Below, in pieces: positions 15,675-23,795 of a stretch of DNA of 41,379 nucleotides. The translations under genes were made by a program, and so were the position numbers. Source of the stretch: Vibrio penaeicida (GTDB lineage Bacteria > Pseudomonadota > Gammaproteobacteria > Enterobacterales > Vibrionaceae); the NCBI RefSeq assembly GCF_030689305.1, contig NZ_JAUYVM010000029.1, positions 1 through 41,379 on the forward strand, given 5' to 3'. The notes under the pieces are model-generated. The model did no database searches. It was not told where the DNA came from and saw only the letters and a program-made list of their open reading frames with translations. Positions within the stretch are counted from its first letter, which is position 1. Every line of letters begins with the position of its first letter.

Positions 15675-17066
15675 ATGACAATTGAAACAATCATCGTCGA
15701 TAAAACGCTATCCTCCCCTTTGTATCATCAAGTGGCGGATGCCATTGCTCTGCAAATAGAAGAAGGCATCATCCGTGCTAACGATAAGCTGCCAACCCAT
15801 AGGGCATTAGCGGATAAGTTAGGGGTTACGGTCGGTACCATTACTCGTGCCTATGCAGAAGCCGAAAGGCGCGGGTTAGTCGAAGCGCGCGTGGGCGCTG
15901 GTACCTATATTCGAGATAATTCGAAAGCCAGTTGGGTATTTGAAGAGAGTGTGGAAGAGACCGAAGAGTGTAATTTTGGCTACAACATCCCCCCTTTACT
16001 GGATAGAGCCGGTATTTTGTCGGAAGCAATGAATTCTCTGTCTCACAATAACGCGGCGTTGAATCAATTTATGCTGTACCAAAAACCTACTGGTATCGAT
16101 TCGCATCGCAAGATCGTAGCCAACTGGCTAAAAACTCAAGGGGTTCATGTGCAAGCTCAAAAGCTGTTGTTTAGTAGCGGAGCACAACACGCGATTCAAA
16201 TGGTACTAAGCGCATTTACGCGAGCGGGGGACACCATTTTATGTGAGAAACTCACCTACCCTGGACTACTGAGTTTGGCGCGGCAAAATCAGTTGTCCTT
16301 AAAAGGCGTAGATATGGATGAAGAAGGCATTACGCCTACCGCTTTAGAATCTGCATGCAAACAGAACCAGTCAGCACGCTTTGTCTACCTTACACCCACT
16401 CTGCAAAACCCAACCACCGCAACAATGAGTGTGGAGAGACGTGAAGCCATTCTTGACGTCTGTAAACAATACCAAGTCATTGCTATTGAGGACGACGTTA
16501 ACGGTCTATTACCAAAACAAGCGCCTCCTCCTTTGGTTAACTCTATGCCAGAACAAGTTATCCATATTGGTGCTTTTTCTAAGTGTTTAGCACCGGGGCT
16601 ACGTGTAGGTTTCGTGCAAGCACCGGATCATTTGTATCAGCAGTTGAGTATGACGTTGCAAAACCAAAGCTGGATGATCAGCCCACTGTTGACCGCATTA
16701 ACATGCCAAATGATACAAACTAATCAAGCCGAACATGTCATAGACACCATACGTAATGAGATGAGTGTCAGGCTCGCGCTGGCAAAGCAATACCTTGGTT
16801 CGTTCGATATCAGCTACCAGAAAGATTGTTTCCATTTGTGGTTAACGCTTCCAGAGCAATGGCGATTAAGCGACTTCGTTCAACAAGCAGCTTCAAGGAA
16901 TGTCATTATCAAATCAGGAGAGCTTTTTGTCCCTCCTGGTGGTGCCGTTCCTCCAGCTATTCGTTTGTCACTCAGTTCACCCGTTACTCATCAACAATTG
17001 GAACAAGGGCTTAACGTTCTGGCAGAATTACTTCACAGTAACCCTATTTCGGACTTTTCACTATGA
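15675..17066 (+). CDS. MocR-type (GntR/aminotransferase) PLP-dependent transcriptional regulator
   Basis: A 463-residue fusion of a GntR winged helix (about residues 12-78; LPTHRALADKLGVTVGTITRAYAEAERRGLV) with a fold-type I aminotransferase domain (about 110-455). The PLP-binding lysine is Lys303 in GAFSKCLAPGLR; EDDVNGLL supplies the Asp of the PLP-binding loop, and PTLQNPTTATM matches the substrate loop. MocR proteins bind PLP and an amino compound as effector. It is divergent from an amino-acid exporter and overlaps the yheT homologue by 4 bases (ATGA), so it is also the first gene of a yheT-yheU operon. The effector is unknown. Confidence 0.93.
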   Translation: MTIETIIVDKTLSSPLYHQVADAIALQIEEGIIRANDKLPTHRALADKLGVTVGTITRAYAEAERRGLVEARVGAGTYIRDNSKASWVFEESVEETEECNFGYNIPPLLDRAGILSEAMNSLSHNNAALNQFMLYQKPTGIDSHRKIVANWLKTQGVHVQAQKLLFSSGAQHAIQMVLSAFTRAGDTILCEKLTYPGLLSLARQNQLSLKGVDMDEEGITPTALESACKQNQSARFVYLTPTLQNPTTATMSVERREAILDVCKQYQVIAIEDDVNGLLPKQAPPPLVNSMPEQVIHIGAFSKCLAPGLRVGFVQAPDHLYQQLSMTLQNQSWMISPLLTALTCQMIQTNQAEHVIDTIRNEMSVRLALAKQYLGSFDISYQKDCFHLWLTLPEQWRLSDFVQQAASRNVIIKSGELFVPPGGAVPPAIRLSLSSPVTHQQLEQGLNVLAELLHSNPISDFSL

Positions 17067-18079
17067 TCCCATTTAAACCCGTATTTGGGTTAGGAAATGC
17101 GCACGTTCAAACGTTAGTCTCACGCTTTATCCGACGTAAGCCGTTGTTTGAACCAATAAGAGAAAGGCTTGAACTACCAGATGGTGATTTTGTTGATCTG
17201 GCGTGGAGTGAAGACCCTAAGTCCAATACTTCAAAACCCATATTTATTTTATTTCATGGTTTAGAAGGCAGTTTTGATAGCCCCTATGCCAATGGATTGA
17301 TGCACGCGTTTGCGAAAGAAGGGTGGTTAGCTGTAATGATGCACTTTCGTGGTTGCAGTGGTGAACCTAACCGACTCCCTAGAGCCTACCACTCGGGTGA
17401 AACAGAGGACGCTCGCTTTTTCATCGAACAACTAACAAAACGTTTTCCTCGGCAAATAAAAGTAGCGGTAGGTGTCTCTTTAGGAGGGAACATGCTGGTC
17501 AACTACCTTGCAAAGTACACGGAAAACACCTTGCTTAATGCGGCATCGGTTGTATCTGCCCCACTTGATTTATTGGCATGCTCTCAACGCATTAATCGAG
17601 GCTTTTCCAAGGTGTATCAAAGCTACCTGCTCTCATCGCTCAAAGAGAATGCCGTCGCAAAGTTGCCATTAGTTCAGAAAGTATTGCCCCTGACAGAAAA
17701 AGAAGTCAACGAGATTGATTCCATGTTTGATTTCGATGACGTCATTACCTCTCGGTTGCATGGGTTTGAGGATGCACACCATTACTATCAAACTTGTTCT
17801 GGGCTTCCGATGCTCAAAAGAATTCGGATTCCAACAGACATCATTCATGCACAAGACGATCCTTTCATGACAGAAGCAGTGATTCCAACTACGCCTCTTC
17901 CTGAACATGTGAAGTACCACTTACTCCCTAAAGGCGGGCATGTAGGATTTGTCACTGGTCACCTCTTTAAGCCAAAGTTTTGGTTAGAAGAAGCGTTACC
18001 TGAACATTTTTCTCCCTACTTAGAAAAGGAAGCCTGTAACGCGCCGAGTAAGATTAATGGTAAGATTGCGACGACATAA
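17063..18079 (+). CDS. yheT: YheT-family alpha/beta hydrolase
   Basis: A 338-residue alpha/beta-hydrolase of the YheT/ABHD1-3 group. The nucleophile elbow GVSLGGNML puts Ser near residue 141; HGLEGSFDSPYANGL is the oxyanion loop and HAQDDPF and GGHVGFV carry the acid and histidine. The family acts as hydrolase or esterase, substrate unknown; some relatives act on medium-chain esters. Length equals Escherichia coli YheT (340). It overlaps the MocR gene by 4 bases and yheU follows after 15 bases, the same yheT-yheU order as in enterobacteria but without the MocR gene there. Confidence 0.94.
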   Translation: MIPFKPVFGLGNAHVQTLVSRFIRRKPLFEPIRERLELPDGDFVDLAWSEDPKSNTSKPIFILFHGLEGSFDSPYANGLMHAFAKEGWLAVMMHFRGCSGEPNRLPRAYHSGETEDARFFIEQLTKRFPRQIKVAVGVSLGGNMLVNYLAKYTENTLLNAASVVSAPLDLLACSQRINRGFSKVYQSYLLSSLKENAVAKLPLVQKVLPLTEKEVNEIDSMFDFDDVITSRLHGFEDAHHYYQTCSGLPMLKRIRIPTDIIHAQDDPFMTEAVIPTTPLPEHVKYHLLPKGGHVGFVTGHLFKPKFWLEEALPEHFSPYLEKEACNAPSKINGKIATT

Positions 18080-18094
18080 AATTTTGAGGTATTT

Positions 18095-18307
18095 ATGATC
18101 GTCCCTTGGGAACAAATTGAGGCTGATACACTCACGAATTTAATTAAAGAGTTCGTACTAAGAGAAGGTACTGATTACGGTGCCAGTGAAATCAGCCTAA
18201 ATGAGAAAGTGGATCATGTGCGTGCTCAACTGCGAAGTGGTCAAGCGGTTGTCGTGTTTTCGGAGCTTCATGAAACGGTTGATATACAAGTACATCCCAG
18301 TCGCTGA
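18095..18307 (+). CDS. yheU: YheU family protein
   Basis: A 70-residue member of the UPF0270 (YheU) family, function unknown. MIVPWEQIEADTLTNLIKEFVLREGTDYG and the VRAQLRSGQAVVVFSE segment are typical. It follows yheT by 15 bases with TGAGG ahead of the ATG. An inverted repeat at 18354-18393 lies downstream and may end the operon. Confidence 0.95.
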   Translation: MIVPWEQIEADTLTNLIKEFVLREGTDYGASEISLNEKVDHVRAQLRSGQAVVVFSELHETVDIQVHPSR

Positions 18308-18353
18308 AATCAAACGTTGATTCGACCTTCAATTCATTGAGCTTAAGTAAAAG

Positions 18354-18393
18354 TGCCCTAATGGGTGTTTCATTCGATTACGTGATTAGGGCA
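18354..18393 (+). repeat. Inverted repeat between yheU and prkB (possible terminator)
   Basis: TGCCCTAAT (18354-18362) and ATTAGGGCA (18385-18393) are perfect 9-bp arms with a 22-base loop. GTGTTTATTATTTAT follows on the plus strand, a weak U-rich tail. It could terminate the MocR-yheT-yheU operon or act as an operator for prkB. Confidence 0.45.
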
Positions 18394-18461
18394 GTGTTTA
18401 TTATTTATACCGCTTCCCCTACACTGATTCCCTATAACGATAACTAGAGACAAGGACAGTC

Positions 18462-19331
18462 ATGTCAGCAAAACACCCAATAATTGCCGTTACAGGCTCG
18501 TCAGGCGCGGGAACCACCACCACTTCTGAAGCGTTTCGCAAGATGTTCAATATGATGAACGTCAAATCAGCGTTAGTCGAAGGGGATAGCTTTCACCGAT
18601 TTACCCGCCCAGAGATGGACGTGGAGATACGTAAAGCAAAAGAGCAAGGTCGACATATAAGCTATTTTGGTCCTCAAGCAAACGACTTCCCCGCGTTGGA
18701 ACAGTTTTTCCGAACGTACGGCGAAAAAGGCTCGGGCCAAGTTAGGCGATATTTACACTCATTTGATGAGGCAGTACCTTACAACCAAATGCCCGGTACA
18801 TTTACCCCATGGCAACAACTGCCTGAAAACTCCGATGTTCTATTCTACGAGGGGTTACATGGCGGTGTAATGGATGGCGATGTCAATGTATCCCAACATG
18901 TTGATCTACTGATTGGCATGGTACCTATTGTAAACCTTGAATGGATCCAGAAGTTTGTGCGTGACACACGCGACAGAGGGCACTCTAAAGAAGCGGTAAC
19001 AGACTCTATAGTGCGTTCGATGGACGACTATTTGAACTACATTACGCCACAATTTTCACGTACACACATAAACTTTCAGCGTGTCCCTACTGTAGATACT
19101 TCTAATCCTCTTGCCGCAAAAGGCATCCCTAGTTTAGATGAAAGTTTTGTTGTCATCCGACTTCGTGGCATTAAAAACGTCGACTATCCATACCTACTGT
19201 CTATGATTCAAGGGTCATTCATGTCGCGTCATAACACGCTTGTTGTACCCGGCGGGAAGATGAGTTTTGCCATGGAACTGATCGTCCAACCGATACTTCA
19301 ACAACTCATCGAAACCGGTAAAATCGGCTAG
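18462..19331 (+). CDS. prkB: Phosphoribulokinase-like protein PrkB
   Basis: A 289-residue member of the phosphoribulokinase family, same length as Escherichia coli PrkB. The P-loop is AVTGSSGAGTTTTSEAF (residues 10-26), a phosphoribulokinase-type variant with Thr in place of the usual Lys-Ser. FYEGLHGG is the Walker B-like segment and HRFTRPEMD the substrate loop. The true substrate in heterotrophs is not established; no RuBisCO gene is in the window. It precedes crp by 243 bases in the same direction. Escherichia coli has yhfA between prkB and crp; it is absent here. Confidence 0.9.
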   Translation: MSAKHPIIAVTGSSGAGTTTTSEAFRKMFNMMNVKSALVEGDSFHRFTRPEMDVEIRKAKEQGRHISYFGPQANDFPALEQFFRTYGEKGSGQVRRYLHSFDEAVPYNQMPGTFTPWQQLPENSDVLFYEGLHGGVMDGDVNVSQHVDLLIGMVPIVNLEWIQKFVRDTRDRGHSKEAVTDSIVRSMDDYLNYITPQFSRTHINFQRVPTVDTSNPLAAKGIPSLDESFVVIRLRGIKNVDYPYLLSMIQGSFMSRHNTLVVPGGKMSFAMELIVQPILQQLIETGKIG

Positions 19332-19574
19332 TGATAAAAAGAAAAGTATGCAAAGTTGCCATAGCGTGATCATGTGCACATTTTTGCTTAGATAAACCCA
19401 GCCGTGTACCGATCAAAGTCAAGAAATCGTTTCAGAAAAAGGATACTATTTCTAACCGAAACATATGATAGCTTGCAGCATCAACTATAACACCCTATTC
19501 TAAATGACCAGTTCAATCTGGCTCAGTCGATACGGAAAGCTGCTGAGCAAACCCTGCAGAGGAAGAAAGATATT
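19332..19574 (+). promoter_or_regulatory. crp upstream region with a CRP-like site
   Basis: This 243-base gap contains no open reading frame of note. At 19365-19380 CGTGA-TCATGT-GCACA matches the CRP site TGTGA-N6-TCACA at 8 of 10 conserved positions, about 195 bases ahead of the crp ATG. In Escherichia coli crp is autoregulated. I could not define a convincing -35/-10 pair here. Confidence 0.5.
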
Positions 19575-20207
19575 ATGGTTCTAGGTAAACCTCAAACCGA
19601 TCCAACATTAGAGTGGTTCCTTTCACACTGTCATATTCATAAGTACCCTTCTAAGAGTACTCTGATTCATGCGGGTGAAAAGGCAGAGACCCTGTACTAC
19701 ATCGTGAAAGGTTCTGTTGCCGTGCTTATCAAGGATGAAGAAGGCAAAGAGATGATCTTGTCTTACCTCAACCAAGGCGATTTCATTGGTGAACTTGGTC
19801 TATTTGAAGAAGACCAAGAGCGTACCGCATGGGTACGTGCAAAGACGCCATGTGAAGTAGCAGAAATTTCGTTTAAGAAGTTCCGTCAGTTAATTCAAGT
19901 TAACCCTGATATTCTGATGCGCCTTTCTTCTCAAATGGCTAACCGTCTTCAAACTACTAGCCAAAAAGTAGGCGACCTTGCTTTCCTAGACGTTACTGGC
20001 CGTATCGCTCAGACACTTCTGAACTTAGCGAAACAACCAGATGCGATGACGCACCCAGATGGCATGCAAATCAAGATTACACGCCAGGAAATTGGCCAGA
20101 TTGTTGGCTGTTCACGTGAAACCGTTGGTCGTATCTTGAAGATGCTGGAAGAGCAAAACCTGATTTCAGCACACGGTAAAACTATCGTGGTATACGGAAC
20201 GCGTTAA
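19575..20207 (+). CDS. crp: cAMP receptor protein
   Basis: A 210-residue protein nearly identical to Escherichia coli CRP, the global cAMP-dependent regulator of catabolism and, in vibrios, of quorum sensing, biofilm and virulence. The cAMP domain (residues 1-130) contains GEKAETLYYIVKGSVAVL and GDFIGELGLFEEDQERTAWVRAKTPCEVAE with the Arg/Ser ligand pocket; the helix-turn-helix (about 168-190) reads QEIGQIVGCSRETVGRILKML. A CRP-like site lies upstream, suggesting autoregulation. It ends in a strong two-way terminator shared with the convergent rlmB. Confidence 0.99.
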   Translation: MVLGKPQTDPTLEWFLSHCHIHKYPSKSTLIHAGEKAETLYYIVKGSVAVLIKDEEGKEMILSYLNQGDFIGELGLFEEDQERTAWVRAKTPCEVAEISFKKFRQLIQVNPDILMRLSSQMANRLQTTSQKVGDLAFLDVTGRIAQTLLNLAKQPDAMTHPDGMQIKITRQEIGQIVGCSRETVGRILKMLEEQNLISAHGKTIVVYGTR

Positions 20208-20232
20208 TAAAGAAAGCGTTTCGATTAAGAAT

Positions 20233-20265
20233 AAAAAAAACCACCAACATCGTTGGTGGTTTTTT
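20233..20265. terminator. Bidirectional terminator between crp and rlmB
   Basis: CCACCAAC and GTTGGTGG (20241-20259) form an 8-bp stem with a 3-base loop, flanked by eight A on the left and six T on the right. It can end crp on the plus strand and rnr-rlmB on the minus strand. Confidence 0.95.
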
Positions 20266-20304
20266 ATTTCTTTTGCTTCTCTCTGATTAAGAGGGCAGTA
20301 AGCT

Positions 20305-21042
20305 CTAAAGAGAGCGTTGCCTTACCGCTTCAAACAAGCAAATCCCAGAAGCTACTGAAACATTCAGGCTAGACACACTCCCAGCCATCGGGATCTTAAT
20401 CAAGTCATCGCACGTTTCACGCGTCAAACGTCGCATACCATCACCTTCTGCCCCCATAACAACCGCTAACGGACCAGAAAGCTTCGCTTGATAAATGTCG
20501 TGAGTGGCTTCACCCGCCGTCCCCACAAACCAAACGCCTTGTTCTTGCAATGCACGCATGGTTCGAGCGAGATTGGTTACTCGCACTAACGGTACCGTCT
20601 CTGCTGCGCCACATGCGACCTTACTTACCGTTGCCGTTAAAGGAGATGAACGATCCTTAGGGACGATAACTGCAGCAACACCAGCCGCATCGGCATTCCT
20701 TAAACAAGCACCAAGGTTATGTGGGTCTGTTACACCATCTAGCACCAATAAAAGCGGCTGTTCGTGTTGAGCTAAGATTCCATCTAAATCATTTTCATTC
20801 AATTGCTTAGCCGGTTTAACACGTGCAATGATACCTTGATGGTTTGCACCACTGGCTTTGTCATCCAACGCTTTTCTGCCCATTTGCTGAATGGATACGC
20901 CAACGTTTTGCAATTCATTCAGCAGTGGCAGCAGTCGCTCATCTTGACGACCTTTTAAAACGTATGCCTCAATAAAACGCACCGGATCTTTTTCCAGTAC
21001 CGCTTTTACGGCATGAATGCCATAAATAAATTCGTTACTCAT
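20305..21042 (-). CDS. rlmB: 23S rRNA (guanosine-2'-O)-methyltransferase RlmB
   Basis: A 245-residue SpoU/TrmH-family enzyme that methylates the ribose of G2251 of 23S rRNA in the peptidyl-transferase P loop. The N-terminal substrate domain (about 1-75) is followed by the trefoil-knot SPOUT fold; motifs NLGACLRNADAAG, MGAEGDGM and IPMAGSVSSLNVS carry the SAM-binding and catalytic residues. It follows rnr by 17 bases, as in Escherichia coli (rnr-rlmB), and ends at the shared terminator. Confidence 0.97.
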   Translation of the reverse strand: MSNEFIYGIHAVKAVLEKDPVRFIEAYVLKGRQDERLLPLLNELQNVGVSIQQMGRKALDDKASGANHQGIIARVKPAKQLNENDLDGILAQHEQPLLLVLDGVTDPHNLGACLRNADAAGVAAVIVPKDRSSPLTATVSKVACGAAETVPLVRVTNLARTMRALQEQGVWFVGTAGEATHDIYQAKLSGPLAVVMGAEGDGMRRLTRETCDDLIKIPMAGSVSSLNVSVASGICLFEAVRQRSL

Positions 21043-21059
21043 TACCTGACCTGTTCAGA

Positions 21060-23519
21060 TTATTTCTGTTTTCCCTGAGACTTTCGATTTTTCGCTCGGG
21101 ACTTCTTCTTACGCGCTTTTTCAGATTTACTCTTCTTTTTCGCAGAGGAAGGCTCTTTCGAACCATCGGGACGCTTAGTTGGTTCAACCATCGCTTTCGC
21201 TTTTTCACCCGGCTTTCTTGATTTTACTGTTGCCTTCTTTTTACTGTGCGCTTTTTTATCAGACTGCGCCGCACGCTTCTTGGCTGTTTTGCCTTTTCCG
21301 CGTAGCTTACGGCTTGTTTCGACCAATTCAAAGTCAATTTGACGATCGTCTAAATTTACCGACAACACTTTTACTTTTACAGCATCGCCTAAACGATAGA
21401 TATTACCGAAGCTTTCACCAATAAGCCTTTGACCAATCGGATCAAATTGATAGTAATCATTTGCAAGGGAAGAGATATGCACAAGACCATCAATGTGAAG
21501 TTCAGTTAGACGTACAAAAAAACCAAAACCCGTAACATTGGCAATCACACCATCCAACTCTTCACCAACATGATCTTGCATGTATTCACATTTCAGCCAA
21601 TCTGACACGTCACGCGTGGCATCATCAGCACGACGCTCAGTCATGGAGCACTGCTCACCATACACATCCATATCATCAAAGGAGTAATGGAAACCACCAG
21701 TTGGGGTCCAGCGATCGGTATTACGTCCTTCTTCCTTGGCAATCAGGTACTTAATAGCACGATGCAGTAACAGATCAGGGTAGCGACGAATAGGTGATGT
21801 AAAGTGCGCGTATCGTTTTAGTGCCAGGCCAAAGTGACCCACATTATCGGCATTGTAAACCGCTTGCTTCATTGAACGAAGTAGCATGGTTTGAATAAGC
21901 TCTTTATCCTGACGCTCGCCGATTTGTTTCATCAGGCTGGCGTAATCTGTAGGAGAAGGTTCTAAGCCACCCGTTAGGTTAAGCCCAAGCTCACCAAGGA
22001 AATCTCGAAACCCTTGTAGGCGCTCTTCTCCAGGAGTTTCGTGGATACGATACAGCGAAGGCTCTTTTGCTTTTTCAACCAAAGACGCCGAGGCAATATT
22101 AGCTAAAATCATGCATTCTTCGATGATTTTATGCGCATCATTTCGAACTACTGGCTCAATTCGATCAATCTTACGGTCCGGATTGAAAATAAACTTAGCT
22201 TCTACTGTTTCAAATTCAATGGCGCCACGGCTGTCACGAGCCTGCTTCAGAATGCCATACATTTTATGAAGCTCTTCTAGATGTGAAACCAGTGGTTTGT
22301 AACGTTCACGGAGTTCTTCATCTCCATCCAAGATGGCACCAACTTTGTTGTACGTTAGGCGAGCATGAGAATTCATTACGGCTTCGTAGTGCTTGTATCC
22401 AGACAACTTCCCTGAAGCAGAAATCGTCATTTCGCATACCATGCATAAACGATCAACTTGCGGATTTAAGGAGCACAGCCCGTTAGACAGCACCTCAGGG
22501 AGCATAGGAACAACCTGCGATGGAAAATAAACGGAGTTACCTCGATTGATCGCTTCTTTATCCAGAGCCGTATTCGGGCGAACATAATAGCTCACATCTG
22601 CAATCGCCACCCAAAGACGCCAACCGCCGCTGCGCTTCGCTTCGCAATAAACGGCATCATCGAAATCTCGAGCGTCTTCTCCATCTATTGTAACCAATGG
22701 CAATTCACGTAAATCGACTCGCCCTTTCTTTGCTTCTTCCGGAACGTGTTCCGTTAGGTCGGCTATTTGTTTGTCGACCTCTTCCGGCCAAACATCAGGA
22801 ATTTGATGGGTCCGAATGGCAATTTGGGTTTCCATACCTGGTGCCATATTTTCACCAAGCACTTCCAATATTTTTCCTGTCATACCTCGAGAGCGGCTTG
22901 CACGGCTTGTAATTTCGATGACGACGACATTTCCCATCCGAGCTCCACAACGGTGCTCTTTAGGGATCAGAATATCTTGGCTGATTCGGGAATCATCTGG
23001 TACCACATACGAGTACTCGTGCTCCATAAAGTAACGACCAACAATTTGGGTCTTGCGCTCTTCCAATATCCGAACAAGGCGTCCTTCTTTACGACCACGC
23101 TTATCTGTCCCTGTCGGCTGCACTAATACGTAATCGCCATGGATGATGGTTTTCATCTGATGATGAGGCAGCAAAATATCATTATCTCTTCCTTTGCTAC
23201 CTTCTGGTCTTACCCATCCAAATCCGTCTTTGTGTCCAATCACATGCCCTTTAGCCAGCTCAAGTTTTTCTGGCAATACGTAACATTGACGGCGAGTAAA
23301 TACCAACTGCCCATCACGCTCCATCGCACGCAAACGTCGACGAAGCCCTTCATACTGCTCTTCCCCTTTTAGCTCCAGTGCGTCAAATAAATCGTTTCGA
23401 TTCATCGGCACATTTGCCTGAGTCAGAAATTCAATAATGAACTCCCGGCTAGGAATCGGGTTTTCATATTTACCGGATTCGCGCTCAGCAAAAGGATCAA
23501 TGGGAGTGTTTTGAGACAT
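21060..23519 (-). CDS. rnr: Ribonuclease R
   Basis: An 819-residue processive 3'-5' exoribonuclease that degrades structured RNA and acts in rRNA quality control and trans-translation. Order: N-terminal winged helix and cold-shock domains (about 1-240), RNB catalytic domain (about 260-590; DGEDARDFDDAVYC supplies the metal-binding aspartates), S1 domain (about 640-725, GVIANVTGFGFFVRLTELHIDGLVH) and a Lys/Arg-rich tail (740-819). The tail is long and highly basic, as usual for RNase R. In Escherichia coli nsrR lies immediately upstream of rnr; here it is 2.2 kb away, next to hmp. Confidence 0.98.
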   Translation of the reverse strand: MSQNTPIDPFAERESGKYENPIPSREFIIEFLTQANVPMNRNDLFDALELKGEEQYEGLRRRLRAMERDGQLVFTRRQCYVLPEKLELAKGHVIGHKDGFGWVRPEGSKGRDNDILLPHHQMKTIIHGDYVLVQPTGTDKRGRKEGRLVRILEERKTQIVGRYFMEHEYSYVVPDDSRISQDILIPKEHRCGARMGNVVVIEITSRASRSRGMTGKILEVLGENMAPGMETQIAIRTHQIPDVWPEEVDKQIADLTEHVPEEAKKGRVDLRELPLVTIDGEDARDFDDAVYCEAKRSGGWRLWVAIADVSYYVRPNTALDKEAINRGNSVYFPSQVVPMLPEVLSNGLCSLNPQVDRLCMVCEMTISASGKLSGYKHYEAVMNSHARLTYNKVGAILDGDEELRERYKPLVSHLEELHKMYGILKQARDSRGAIEFETVEAKFIFNPDRKIDRIEPVVRNDAHKIIEECMILANIASASLVEKAKEPSLYRIHETPGEERLQGFRDFLGELGLNLTGGLEPSPTDYASLMKQIGERQDKELIQTMLLRSMKQAVYNADNVGHFGLALKRYAHFTSPIRRYPDLLLHRAIKYLIAKEEGRNTDRWTPTGGFHYSFDDMDVYGEQCSMTERRADDATRDVSDWLKCEYMQDHVGEELDGVIANVTGFGFFVRLTELHIDGLVHISSLANDYYQFDPIGQRLIGESFGNIYRLGDAVKVKVLSVNLDDRQIDFELVETSRKLRGKGKTAKKRAAQSDKKAHSKKKATVKSRKPGEKAKAMVEPTKRPDGSKEPSSAKKKSKSEKARKKKSRAKNRKSQGKQK

Positions 23520-23795
23520 AAGCAGGCCTGCTATAGATTGGATAGATCTTAAGTATATCTAAATCTGACGGTTACCGACAGCGCACACCGCTTTCTCAGG
23601 TAATATATCGCCACGTACGAGCAATCCACTACAAGTCAGTTATCCGCCATATTGGTCAAATTGTGACAATTCAGTGGCACATATATTCAGCTAAACAAAA
23701 GTTAGGCAATATATAAACAAAGCAAATACCTGCTTGAAACTTTGTATGGTTCTTTTGTAAGATGCGCGACTCTCTTTGTTCGTCCAATAATATTT
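23520..23795. other. Divergent gap between rnr and the YejM-like gene
   Basis: This 276-base AT-rich region separates two divergent genes and must hold both promoters. The minus strand has a TATACT hexamer about 40 bases ahead of rnr, but no good -35. I see no RNA gene, repeat or further open frame of note. Confidence 0.6.

Noticed and set aside
22767..23126. Plus-strand open frame of 119 codons within rnr
   Set aside because: It is antisense to a fully conserved gene, with no ribosome-binding site and no recognisable protein.
23742..23795. Extended YejM-like protein from TTG 23742
   Set aside because: The added 18 residues have no family match, and the ATG at 23796 gives the normal MSFSKLRENLRF opening.
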